From: Colius striatus
Taxonomy: Eukaryota > Chordata > Aves > Coliiformes > Coliidae
NCBI RefSeq assembly: GCF_028858725.1
Contig: NC_084760.1
Coordinates: forward strand, 60,227,367-60,291,366
DNA: 64,000 bases
Direction: 5' to 3'
The translations under genes and the position numbers were made by a program. The notes below the pieces were generated by a model, which saw only the letters and a list, made by a program, of their open reading frames with translations, was not told where the DNA came from and ran no database searches. Of the stretch, positions 39,988 through 52,001 are shown piece after piece (positions within the stretch are counted from its first letter, which is position 1; each line of letters starts with the position of its first letter).

Positions 39988-41555
39988 TACATTGCCAGGG
40001 CATGCAGGGGTGCAACTAGGAACGCTACAGTCCTAGAATTAAATTTAGCCAGGAAAGTTAAGGACGGTAATAAGGTGTTTTTCAAGGACATCAGCAGCAG
40101 AAGGATGGCGAGGGGGTATGTGGGCCCGCTGCTAAAAACTGAGGGTGCCCAGGTGACTGAGGATACAGAGAAGGCCGAAGTACTGAATGCCTTCTTTGCT
40201 TCAGTCTTTACAGCCAAGGCAGGCTCTCGGGAAGCCCAGTCCAGCAAGGATAGTAGGATGGCCTGGACAGCAGAGGACTTGCCATGGGTGGAAAAGGAAG
40301 AGGTTAAAGACTTGTTGGCCAAGCTTAAGGCTCATAAGTCAGTGGGTCCTGATGGGATGCATCCTAGAGTGTTGAGGGAGCTGGCTGATGTGATTGCTAA
40401 GCCTCTCTCCATCATTTTTGAACAATCATGGAGGACAGGCGAGGTGCCTGAGGACTGGAGAAAGACCAATGTCACTCCAGTCTTCAAAAAGGGCAGGAAG
40501 GATGACCCAGGAAACTACAGGCCAGTCAGCCTCACCTCCATCCCTGGAAAGTGATGGAACAACTCATCCTGAATGTTATCACTGAACATATGAAGGAAAA
40601 GGTAGTTATCAAGGGGAGTCAACATGGATTCACGAAGGGAAAATCCTGTTTGACCAACCTGATAGCCTTCTATGAGTGCATAACTGACTGGCTAGATGAT
40701 GGGAGAGCAGTGGATGTCATCTACCTTGACTTCAGCAAGACTTTTGACACTGTATCCCACAAAATCCTCATCAGAAAGTTCAGGCAGTGTGGCTTGGATG
40801 AGTGGAACAGTCCCATGCACCAGTACAGGCTGGAGATTGACTTGCCAGAGAGAAGCTGTGCAAAGAGATCTATGAGTCCTAATTGATAATAAACTAAACA
40901 CGAGCCAGAAATGTGCCCTCCTGGCCAAGAAAGCCAGTGGCATTCTTGTGTGTATTAAGAAGAGTGTGGCCAGCAGGTCAAGGAGGTTCTCCTCCCCTTC
41001 TCCTCTGCCCTGGTGAGGCCTCATCTGGAGTCTTGTGTTCAGTTCTGGGCTCCCCAGCTCAAGACAGGCAGGGAAACTCTGGAAAGAGACCACTGAAGGG
41101 CCACCAAGATGATGAGGGAACTGAAGCATCTCTCCTATGAGGAAAGGCTTCAGGATATGAGGTTGTTCAACCTGGAGAGGAGGAGATTGAGAGGGGATCT
41201 CATTAATATTTACAAGTATTTAAAAAGTGTTTGTCAAGAGAATGGAGCAACACTGTAGTGTCCAGTGACAGGACACTCACCCTCCAAGCAAAGGTAATGG
41301 ATAAAAGCTGAAACATAAAATGTTCCACTTGACTAAGGAAAAAATTCTTTGCTTGGAGGGTGAGTGAGCCCTGGCACAGGCTGCTCAGGGACCGTGTGAG
41401 GTCTCCTTATCTGGAGGTTTTCAAAACTGCCTGGACATATGTGACCTGGTTCCTATGTGACCTGATCTTGGTGGACCTGCTTTGGCAGCGGGGTTGGACC
41501 AGGTGATCATTTGAAGTCCCTTCCAACTCCAATTGTTCTATGATTCTATAATGAA
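39988..41555 (+). mobile_element. CR1 LINE, longest copy in the window, internally deleted
   Basis: Frames at 40,075-40,554 and 40,551-40,886 encode CR1 reverse transcriptase. Stretches include [76 protein letters not shown] and VDVIYLDFSKTFDTVSHKIL. A one-base frameshift sits at about 40,550. At about 40,803 the RT core jumps straight to the C-terminal part (PMHQYRLEIDLPE), so the YxDD catalytic region is deleted. The 3' tail ends at gttctatgattctataatg near 41,550. The element is dead. Confidence 0.95.
41274..41366. repeat. 20-bp perfect inverted repeat inside CR1
   Basis: The left arm cactcaccctccaagcaaag (41,274-41,293) is the exact reverse complement of the right arm ctttgcttggagggtgagtg (41,347-41,366), with a 53-bp spacer. 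In other CR1 copies the right-arm position normally reads like a CR1 'gagggtgac tgagc' segment, while the left-arm position does not resemble it. The left arm therefore looks like an inverted local copy. Confidence 0.9.
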
Positions 41556-42029
41556 AATGCAGCTGATCATGATCCTTTGTTACTAAATCATGTTTGTGCC
41601 TAAACCATTGCAATTTCATAGGAAGGTAAAATCTGGGGGATGAAATCCATGCTGCTTTATTCTGTGCAAAACTCATAAAGAGGTCTAGTGTTCAGCTTAT
41701 TATGAAAGCTTAGTTAAAAGACATCCATGCATGCGCATACCACTTTCCTGCCATGCCCTTCCTTTGAATGATGTAGTGGCCAAAACTCAAGAGGAAGATC
41801 TGGAAAAACAGCTCTGCTTGAAATGTTTGATTCAGAAGCAGCTGTGTGGCAGTGACCAGTTAATTCCCGGAGGGACCTTTCAGGTTAGGGAGTCTTCCCC
41901 TGGCCTGAGCACCTCTGTTGCAGGCACACAGGCAGCAGCCAGACGTGAAGTCTGTGTCCCTTGACAACCAGATTTTGAGTCTTGTCAGGGAGCATTTCCC
42001 TCCAGTTTCTGACTTGCAATAAAATGCAA

Positions 42030-43385
42030 GAATCATAGAATCATTTTGGTTGGAAAAGACCTTTAAGATCATCAAGTCCAACCACTTACTTCACATTGTC
42101 AAGCCCATTCCTCAGCTCCTCATTTATGCAGCTTTCAAATATCTTTAGGGATGGTGACTCCACCACCTCCCTGGGCACTCCATTCCAGTGCTTAACAAAC
42201 CTCTTGGTGAAAAAATACTTCCTAATCTCCAATCTAAACCTTCACTGGTGTAACTTGAGGCCAATTACTCCTGTCCCATCATTCATTACTTGGGAGAGAA
42301 GAGATGAACCTCCACTTCACTACAACTCCCCTTTCAGGTAGTTGCAAAGAGTGATCACGTTTCCCCTCAGCCTTCTCTTCTCTAAGCTAAACATCTTCAG
42401 CTCCCTCAGCTGCTCCTCATAAGACTTGTTCTCCAGACCCTTCACCAGCTTCATTGCTCATCTCTTGACACACTCTAGCACCTCAATGTTTTTCTTGTCA
42501 TGAGAGTCCCAAAACTGAACACAATATTTGAGATGTAGCTCCACCAGTGCTGAGTACAGGGGGATGATCACTTCTGTGGTCCTGCTGGTCACACTATTTC
42601 TGATATTTCTGGATGCAATGGGCCACCTTAGCCACCTGAGCACATTTCTGGCTCATATTCAGCCAGCTGTCCATTAACACTCCCACGTCCTTTTCTCAGA
42701 CAGCTTTCCAGCCACTCTGTCTCAAGTTTGTAGTGTTGCATTGTAGGCACAAATGTGGCTTGGACCAGCCATCTTGAATAAAGATGGTAGGGACAAGTTA
42801 ATGCAACTGGCAAGCTATTTCAAATTATCAGAAACAGATGCTGCAAGTTAATCAATTGGGCCCTGGGTGATCACATGGGCAGAAGCAGCATATAAGGAGG
42901 TAGCTAGCAAAGGAAGGGTGGCTTTGAGTCAACTCTGTTGGTTGTACTATGTTGGCTGTGTGTGTCTCTGCAAGTACATTACCTAGATTCTCTACGTATT
43001 TGAATTAATATTGCTTGCACCACTACAACATTGCATGGGGTTGTGATGGCTCAAGTGCAGGATCCAGCACCTGACTTTGTTGAACCTCATGCAATTGGCC
43101 TAAGCCCATCAATCCAACCTGCCCAGGTCCCCTGAAGAGCCTTCCTGTCCTTAAGCAGATCTGTGCACACACTCGTCTTGGTGTCACCTGCAAATTTACT
43201 GAGGATGTATTCGATCACCTCATCCAGGTCATTGATAAAGATGTTAAACAGAATAGGACCCAGCACTGAGTCCTGGGGAATACCACTGGTAACTGGCTGC
43301 CAACTGGATTTTTTAACACCATTCATTACAACTCTTTGGGCCCGGCCATCCAGATAGTTTCTCCCCCCCTCTCAGAGTAGGGTAC
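42030..43385 (-). mobile_element. CR1 LINE fragment interrupted by a solo LTR
   Basis: The element is reversed. It starts with its 3' end, aatcatagaatcattttggt and tggaaaagacctttaagatc, at 42,030 and runs through typical CR1 text (catcaagtccaaccacttac, cattccagtgcttaacaaac, agctccaccagtgctgagta) to about 42,741. It resumes at 43,031 with ggggttgtgatggctcaagt, acctcatgcaattggcctaa and continues to gggcccggccatccagatag near 43,360. The break is explained by the nested LTR at 42,742-43,030. The reverse frame at 43,087-43,326 still reads [20 protein letters not shown] and NIFINDLDE, the CR1 RT core. Confidence 0.95.
42742..43030 (+). mobile_element. Solo LTR nested in CR1, with 6-bp target duplication
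   Basis: A 289-bp insertion beginning TGTAGGCACA and ending CACTACAACA (TG...CA termini) splits the CR1. It is flanked by ttgcat at 42,736-42,741 and again at 43,031-43,036; removing one copy plus the insert restores continuous CR1 text. A TATA-like motif (catataaggagg) at about 42,889-42,900 suggests plus orientation. A 6-bp duplication is typical of some ERV integrases. No internal retroviral genes are present, as expected for LTR-LTR recombination. Confidence 0.88.
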
Positions 43386-46300
43386 CATGGGCAGCAAGTT
43401 AAGAACAATTTGCCATTCTTCCACTCTAGATATGATATTACTCCAGGAGGAAACCTGCTGTTTTTTAAACCTGCTTAGGACTTTGGAAGGGTTAGGATTG
43501 CTTAGAGACGTGAAGTAAAATGAAGAGTCAAACGATGATGCAAAACAGTTTGTTGTAAGGTTATGGTATTTATTATAGGGCTATATGACAATCATATCTT
43601 GCCTGCCTGCACTCTGCCTATACTCTTCACTTCACATTGGATTATGTTGGTGAAGGTGAAGTTCAAATAAGAAATCTGAGAGCTGCTAGTTTGAGCACAG
43701 GTCTGTGGGGCAGGCCATGTATGCTCTCTAACTTGATACCAACAATGACTATATACTTAAAAAAAACCCCAAAACAACATAAAAGTTTAAAATGCAGAGG
43801 AAAAGACTTAGTGACTCTAAAGGTGAATTTTGTTCCAGATATTAAGGTATTTGGGCTTGCAATTGACTTCACTTCTAAAGGAGGAAAGACTCATTCGTGG
43901 GGCTGGCCAGCCTTCCTACTCATATTAAAATCCTCTCAGGGCCAAGGGCTGCAAAAAGCCTACCACATATTTTGCAAAGCATAGAGGAGTGAGTGGGTTG
44001 GGGCTGGTTGGTGAATGCAGCTTCCTGTGACAGGGAAAGGACAAGTATGAGTTCCAGAAGGTGCCTTAGGTAGCACCACAACTGCCCATGGCCAGGGCCA
44101 CTGGAGGGTCTCTCTATAGTCTATTTTTGGCGATGTCCTTCACTCTTCTATCAAACACCAGCCCATAGGAATTTAGTATTCATTATCTCTGAGTGCATCA
44201 GCTTATGCTGCAAGACCCACACACATCTGAAAGGAGTGAATCACAGACTTAGAGGATGATGCAAGCACAGGGAGTGTAGTATTTAATGGTATGTTTACCA
44301 ATATGAGTGCAAAGTATCAGTTTGTAAGATACTGAAATAATTAAGTAAATTAAGTAAAAAAGGTCAAATTGTCAACTAATTCAGAGGAACAAGGAATACT
44401 TTGATAATAAACTTTCATGCTGTTGGTGCAGAGACTTCAAACAGGCATTTTCTTGCAGCTTAATGCTGATACAGATAATGAAAATATTCCCAAACTTGCT
44501 ATTTATAGTATCAAAGAGAAGTATATCAACTGTGGTTTTGCAAGACCCCAGAGCACCTATAAATAGTGCTCACCTTTTGAGTTTGTGACATGGTGAAGCA
44601 GTTATCAAAATTGAAAGTAAAACCTTGTCTACAAAATTGTTACTGTGGCTTTCTTTTCTGCAAAATTTTTATTTCTGTAATAACTGGATTTTTTTAAAAA
44701 AAAGAAAAAGAGATGTTGTGCTTTCTAGTATAACTTGGGTCATCTACATTTCTTGTTTGTTTGTTTGTAAAATATAAAATAATTTAAACGGAAAAGAGCA
44801 CAGAAAGAAATGGAAATAACACTTTTGACAGACACAAAACCTATGTGAACAAAATGTTAAAAAATAATTCTCTCTTAGGGAAGACTGTAGGAGGGACACT
44901 GGAAATAGGAAGGAACAGAATGCGGCTTGTGAATGAGAACTGTTGTCATTAAAAAAAAAACCATTAAAGGCAGGACAGCATTGATTTCTACTGCGATTCT
45001 TCTAGCTTGCACTTCTATTGGTAGAGTTTGGTCATTTGACAGAAAATATCATTTACAATACCCATTAGATAGAGGAAAGTTTCTCATTTTCATATGGTTC
45101 ATTTAAAAAAACTAGCTTTCTGTGAGGGGAACCATAGATTTAAAACTACTGGAGGCTGTAAGGTAATCCCATGATTGGAGAGGAATTTTGAAAGTATGTA
45201 ACTCCACATACCACTAATGTAGTCCTCAGGGATACAAAAAAGCACAGCATTACAAAAAAAGTCTTCTTAAATTTCCATTCATATGTTTGATATCTGGGGA
45301 AAAACACACAAATTCTCCATGAGCTATTAGTTCAAAATAAATATTTTGTTATATGGTTTAAACAGGAGGAGTGGACAACTACTAATCTGAATGCCGCTGC
45401 TGCAAACCTGATGTGATTACACTGAATTTAATCTGAAACTAGCCCAGATTTATATTACGGGAATTTAAAGAAGAAGGAATGAGATGACTGACCTCTAGTT
45501 CTTTTCCCATGGTTTATATTCTTACTTTTGAGTGGAAACCATCATTTTCCCTTTTCCTTGCCAAGTAAAAATAGTTGTTTATACAGAGTAATTCAATGTC
45601 TTTCTCGGATCGGGATTATAAATCCAAACTCTAACATAAATGCAAATCTCTGGAATACACAGAAGAAAAAGAGAGTACAAGAAAAATATATTTTTACAGA
45701 AAGCAAAACATATCCATTTAAAGTATCTCTGCATGGAGGGGGTGGTATGGGGGGATGTCTACATATTTGATAGCCCTGCCAAGTAATGCCATAAAACAGT
45801 CTATTGCGTCTGCTCAGAAGCAGAAGTTGCTCTGCCAGACAGCAGCACAGGGACTGCCTGGAGAGCAGGAGCAGTGCCTCACCTCTCTCCCTGTTAGGGG
45901 AAGCAAATCCTCCCTGCCACGATGTGGGTGCAGAGCAGAGACACCCAGGCAGCTGGGCAAGTTCCCTGTGCCTCTCCAGTGCTCTTGTGCACCACCTGTC
46001 CCACAGGAGTGAATTTAGGATGTGATTGGTTTGAAGGTGTTTGTTGGCCTCTGAAAACCACCTCCAACATGATGGCAAACACAGCAAAGGAAGGCAATGA
46101 GTGGTAAGCAGATACAACCCTAATTTGTCATTCTGTGTCCCCACAGCCTTGGAATAACTTCCCAAGAAATAAAGAGCCTTACTCTGAATTCATAGTTATT
46201 GTGCCTGAAAATAGTTTTACCCCCAGCTATGTTTCTCTTTCAGCTGTTGGGAATGAATGGCTTCTTAAATCATCCTCTCAGTCACTATCGAAACTTCATT

Positions 46301-47107
46301 GCTCTTAGTGCTATTACTGTTCATTACAGGAACAACACAGTGATCTGTGCATAATAACAACTATTATCTTCCCCGCTAATCATAGAAGATTCATCTTTGA
46401 AACAAAACAATATCCCAGGCTAGCACATTAGCAGCTCACTGTATTTTGGACTGTATGACACAGAGACAATACCTGCTCAGGAGTTATTTTGGCATCACGA
46501 AGCAGTGCAGCCTGCAGATGCAGCGCGATAGTGACTCGTCCCACGTGAATGCCACAGCTGAGATGCTACAGGCTGTCTGACTGGTTTGCAGCCTGCCAGA
46601 AAAATCTCATCAACAGGATGACGTAAATATTACACAATCAGAAAAGATAAGCAGACAATAAATCTTTTCTGGCACAAGCCACTGACATATCCAAATATGA
46701 ATCCATTTGAAAAAAAGTTAAAGCCAGGCTCGTGGAAAGAATGTACAAAAAAAGGACAAATGTTTATTATGGTCAAGGCACAGATAGACCTGACAACGCT
46801 GAACAGTTTTAAAAACAGCCTGAAGTTTCTCTCCATCATTTCAGCTTTGTGTAATGTTGACAAACTTTAGCAATTTCAGTTATCTTTTAAGATTTAATTT
46901 GTCCATCTTGGACTGGATATTTTTTAAAAAATCCAACCACACTATTTGAACAGTATCTGAGAACAAGACCAATTAAAACCATATTGTTTCCTCCTAGTGA
47001 AAAAATTCTATTTGTCTTTTATTAGCAATGCTCCAGTGTTTTTATGTTCTGTAGCTGGAACTTTTGAGATGTTGATTGCCTACATATGTATCTTTTACCA
47101 TACCAGA
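43386..47107. other. Intergenic, nothing recognised
   Basis: AT-rich interval without a recognised gene. A slightly GC-richer patch at 45,730-46,110 gives overlapping open frames on both strands (longest 190 codons, 45,593-46,165 minus), but their composition is low-complexity and no family was recognised. A-runs occur near 44,695-44,710. Confidence 0.45.
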
Positions 47108-47862
47108 GCCACTCTCCATCAAATACCAGCACTCCTGGCTAACTGAGGATGTCCCAAAGGATTGGAGAGTGGCTAATGTGACACCCATCTACAAGAAGGG
47201 CCGAAAGAAGGATCCTGGGAACTACAGATCTTTCATCCTGACCTCGGTACCAGGGAAGGTTCTGGAGCAGATTATCCTGAGTACCATCCTGAGGCACATA
47301 CAGGATAATCAAAGGTTCAGGCCTAGCCAATATGGCTTTATGAAGGCAGGTCTTATTGAGTAAGGGAAAGACTGTGGATGTGGTCTTCCTGGACTTCAGT
47401 AAGGCCTTTGACACAGTGTCCCACAGTATCCTCCTGAAGAAACTGACTGTCCATGGCTTGGATGGATCTACTCTGAGATGGGTGAAAAACTGTCTGGATG
47501 GCCAGGCCCAGAGAGTCATAGTGAAGTTAAATCAAGTTGGCAGCCAGTTACCCATGGTGTTCCCCAGGGCTCAGTGCTGGGGCTTGGTCTAACACCTTTA
47601 TTGATGATCTGGATGAGGGGATCAAGTGCACCCTCAGTAAATTCACAGATGACACCAAGTTGGGTGGGTGTGTAGATCTGCTTTAGAACAGCAAGGCTCT
47701 TCAGGGTACTCGGACAGGCTGGATCGATGGACCGAGGCCAATTGCATAAGGTTCAACATGGTTTAGCTAGTGATGGGCTTGACAGTGTGAGGTTAGTGGT
47801 TAAACGGTGATCTTAAATGTCTTTTCCAACCATAACAATTCTATGATTTTATGCTTCTACAT
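47108..47862 (+). mobile_element. CR1 LINE fragment with internal deletion
   Basis: Frames at 47,076-47,363 and 47,356-47,592 carry RT text: WRVANVTPIYKKGRKKDPGN, then VDVVFLDFSKAFDTVSHSIL and LLKKLTVHGLDGSTLRWVKN. At about 47,758 (ggttcaacatg) the sequence leaps to the extreme 3' end (gtgatgggcttgacagtgtg, aggttagtggttaaacg), omitting the C-terminal coding part. It terminates with ccataacaattctatgattt. Several frameshifts show it is inactive. Confidence 0.93.
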
Positions 47863-50561
47863 CTTCAAACAGTACTGCCATGGAACCCAAGGAGGAAAGT
47901 TTTTCCAGACAGAGGTAATCCCAGATAGGAGAACTGGCTCAGTTTGGGTCAATTAGTGTGCATCAGCTGGTGAGCTGTGCTGGTGGAGACCCATGTCTTC
48001 CAGCCTCTGCTACCATGAAGTTTTCCTGAGTTCTGAACAGGACCTGTGGAGCTCAGGTTGTAACGTCTCCCTGGGGATTTGGTATTGGGATGAGGTGGGG
48101 AGATAGGAAATTATGACTCTGGCAAGGTGGCATACATGATATGAGACTAAACAAGAGAGACAACTCTTAGTTAAGTGAAGATCTTGAAATGTCACATTCT
48201 TTTCTGGAAGTAGGGATACTCTACTGGAAGCCACTGAAACCTATAATTGCCAATTAACTGTTATACATCAACAAGCAACCACCTGGAGCCTCCATTCCTG
48301 TCAACTACTCTCTGTTACCTTTCACAAATGCTGGATATTAATACAGTAGTCAGATGTTCCCTTCAAAATTTTGAACAAGTTTGATTGTAATTGTTCATTT
48401 GCAAGCCCAACATACTGTAGTTGCTAGAACTGTTGCACTGTGGGCTAATTTTAAGGAGGGCACATGCTTGTGCCATCCTCTGCTTCCACAGTTGTTTGCT
48501 GCTGCAGGAAGCAGCAACACTGATCATGAGCATCACTGGTATCGTGGCTCTACAGGAACAGCAACTCAGCTAGTGCAGAAACTACCAATGTGAGAGACTG
48601 TCCCCTTTTGTGCCCATCATCCACTGCCTCAGGAAGATGTGCACAGGCAGGCAGATTTTTCACCAGAAGGGCTTAATTTATCTTCTCAGTAGCTGCCAGA
48701 TGTCATTTGAATATGCTCTTCAGATCACTGAAGAAAAAGTAGGTTATCAAGTTCCTGCTTGCAAGCCATCTCCTGCCCAATACCCATGAGAGGGAACATG
48801 TGGCAGCAATGGGAAGTTTAGCAGGTTAAAATGCAGCTCTACTACCTTGCATAACTTTTTGTTCATTCAAGTGAGAACTGGTGAAAAGAAAGGAAATATC
48901 TCTCACTCCCCATTCCCCTCTTCCCCCTCCACTCCCCTACCTTGTAGTCCAATTTGTTCTTATATGCAATTGTTACTGCTTCTTCCATCTGTGTCCTGCA
49001 AGCGTTATTGCCCCAGCAACCCACATGGACTAATTACCTAAAAGGACCCATGTGCAGGTTTTTTCCCCCTTTCTCTCCTTCCTAACATGCTTTACATGCA
49101 GCTGTTACCAAATTATGTTAGGTGGGGTAAATTCATACCATAAGTTTTTAAGCTTTTGCTAAACATGTGCTCTTCATTTTCTGAGTGCATGCCAGGAGCT
49201 GAATTTTACAGGTAGTCAATACTTATAGCTGAATCCAGTGACAATCAGGTTTTGACTATATACAATATTTTTACAAGATGAATTAGCTGGATAAATTAAA
49301 GTCTATTGTCAACATCAGTTTCATCGCACTTCATCTCCTCATCTACATTATAGAATAAAGACTATTCTTAGCTTCATGGAAGTGCTGTCATTGCAAATGT
49401 TTGTGAGATATCAAGACATTTTTTAATGAGGAGCTTTAGCAAACTGAGAAGGGGTATGGGTTGCAACCTTGGTGACAGAACTGATCTGTAAGACCGACTC
49501 TGCAGAAAACAACTGGCATTTTACGTCTCCCTTGGCAAAATGCACTTGTGATTACATTGTTATGTGACACTCAAACGGGAGAGATTTCGTACCTGCTTTT
49601 TCTTTAGTCTAATGCTGAACTTCTAAGAATCTCTGCAAACAAAAGCATGAATAAACAATCTAAAATGCCTGGTGGAAAATTAAAGATAGGCTTAGATAGA
49701 CTTCAACAAGATAAATATTTAAGTCTGTTGCTAGGTAATGATGATTGATCAAATGAGCAATTTTTTATAGCTCTGGTCCTTATACATACAGCCATCTGAT
49801 ACTCTTGAGGTACAGCTAACTGATGTCTGTTATGAAAGGCATCACATATGTATTTTTACCTGCACCTGCCAAAGGCTTTCTGTCTTCTATTCCAACTGCC
49901 AGGAAGTACATCACTGTCCATTAGTGGTCCCTTTTTACAGCTTGCACTTCCATTTTCTGTCTTGGTGTCAGATATATTTGATTTCTACGTAGGCAAATAT
50001 AATTCTTCCTTTGAAGAATAAATTTCCAGAAATGAATTACAATGTGTTTTCACAATTTGGTTATGATGTTATCTATTGCAGCCAACTCAGCATAAGAACA
50101 TCTCTGAGAAAATTGAGCAACTACCAACCAAGGAAGGGATGGGAAAAAAACAAAGGTTTGTATCTATTTTTGTCAATTTTAGTGCAATTTGTCAGCTGGG
50201 TGACAAACCAAGATACTAGGGCTTTTACAGGGCTAGTGTGCCTAACGTCCACCAGGGTGGGAGCTGTATGGATCACTGTCTCTATGAACTTTCCTGGGCA
50301 GGGATGATGACTTCTAGTTCCAATCAAACCCAGTCAAGTTGTGTGAGAGCCTCCATGAAAAAAACTGAATACAACTATCTGAGTTTAAAAGTAAATGTAT
50401 AACATCTCTGTCTGTGCAAATGCACAATCAACAGACGTAAACTGATGTACCACCACTGATTTTAGCATTAGTATAGCGAACTCACTGGCACTGTTTGACT
50501 TTATTGGACGACAATGAAAAGAGCATTGTCAAGATTTTCTGGCTCTTACTGGAGACAAAAT
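47863..50561. other. Intergenic, nothing recognised
   Basis: No recognised gene, RNA or mobile element on either strand. Short open frames are at the length expected by chance. Confidence 0.45.
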
Positions 50562-50859
50562 GAGGAGAGGAGAGGAGAGGAGAGGAGAGGAGAGGAGAGG
50601 AGAGGAGAGGAGAGGAGAGGAGAGGAGAGGAGAGGAGAGGAGAGGAGAGGAGAGGAGAGGAGAGGAGAGGAGAGGAGAGGAGAGGAGAGGAGAGGAGAGG
50701 AGAGGAGAGGAAAAGAAAAGAAAAGAAAAGAAAAGAAAAGAAAAGAAAAGAAAAGAAAAGAAAAGAAAAGAAAAGAAAAGAAAAGAAAAGAAAAGAAAAG
50801 AAAAGAAAAGAAAAGAAAAGAAAAGAAAAGAAAAGAAAAGAAAAGAAAAGAAAAGAAAA
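50562..50859 (+). repeat. Compound pentanucleotide microsatellite, all-purine
   Basis: Positions 50,562-50,710 are perfect (GAGGA)n, then 50,711-50,859 are perfect (AAAAG)n, each about 30 units and each 149 bp. The plus strand is purine-only for 298 bases. All six-frame open frames here (up to 132 codons) are artefacts of the repeat having no stops. Confidence 0.98.
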
Positions 50860-52001
50860 CTTGGGTATAGATAACAGCACTTATCCAGCACAGTAATAAA
50901 TGCTTTATGGAAAACATACTCTAACAAGTATGGGAGAGTGTATCCTAAAGAGTTTGTAAGCGATTTGGCAATGGCATAGGCTTAAAGTTCACTGTACTGC
51001 CTTTGCTCAGCTTAATGGACGTGTCGCTAGGGTATTAAAACTTATTGTCATTGTTATATTTTGCCTAAGATTTTTATAAGTGTTGCAGAATGAGTTTTCA
51101 AATTTTTTTCAAAACCATTCAAAAGCACAACATGAATTACTAAGAAAGTTTTGCCTGAAAATAAAATGTCTTTTCCTTAAAGAACCCTCAAACTATAACT
51201 GTATAGTGTACAAAAAGCAAATGCAAAAGGCTAGAGAACACAACAAAGTGAGTTGCAGAACAGAAAAATAACATTCCTATAAAAACTGACCTTAACATTT
51301 CCATGCATTTGATTTTGATGAATTCTAATACATCTGACACTCCTAATGATCATTTAGAAGTAAACGTTCAGAAATCTCTGTTACAAAAGTCATCACCCTA
51401 TCTTGAGGACTATCTCTGAGGTATTCCTCTGATTTTTTTACTGTTTTATGTTATTTTGCAGCACACGAGCTAAGCAAGCCACTGTATGCAAATACTTCTC
51501 TTTTTTTCTGCAAAGGACTTTCTGAAAGAATGACTATTTTTTCTGACATTAAAAGATTTTACTGCTTCCTACACTCCTTGCTGTTCTTGCATCCTGACAG
51601 CATCACAGCTACCAGACCATAAGTTCATAAAAATAACTTTAACCTGTGAGGATGGATAAGCAAAGTTAAAGTCATGTAGTTACAATGCATTCTTATATTG
51701 TACATATTCGTAGTGGAAAGTCACTGCTGCCATGAGAATTTCTGAACAGACAATGGAGTATTTCACTTACAATTTTATAATAATGAGTAGCTACAAGAAA
51801 CAATTTAATACTTTCACAGATGGAGGCTACAAGTGCTTCTACTAATTCTTAATTCTTTTCTAAACTGAAAGGAAATTAACATACTGCTGTCAATATGCTA
51901 AGATTCTGTTTCACAAAGACTGATCATTTCTAGCTGGGTCTGATCCACGGGTAGACAATGTTGTAATGTTCATCTGTGGCTTCAGTAAGAGATGCTGTTG
52001 T
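50860..52001. other. Intergenic, nothing recognised
   Basis: AT-rich sequence between the microsatellite and the possible coding remnant. No recognised feature. Confidence 0.45.

Noticed and set aside
45593-46165. 190-codon open frame on the minus strand
   Set aside because: Low-complexity, Leu/Cys/Arg-rich translation with no recognisable domain, overlapped by equally long frames on the other strand in a locally GC-richer patch.
50482-50927. Long open frames of FLFFS and RRGEE repeats
   Set aside because: They are translations of the pentanucleotide microsatellite, which contains no stop in any frame.
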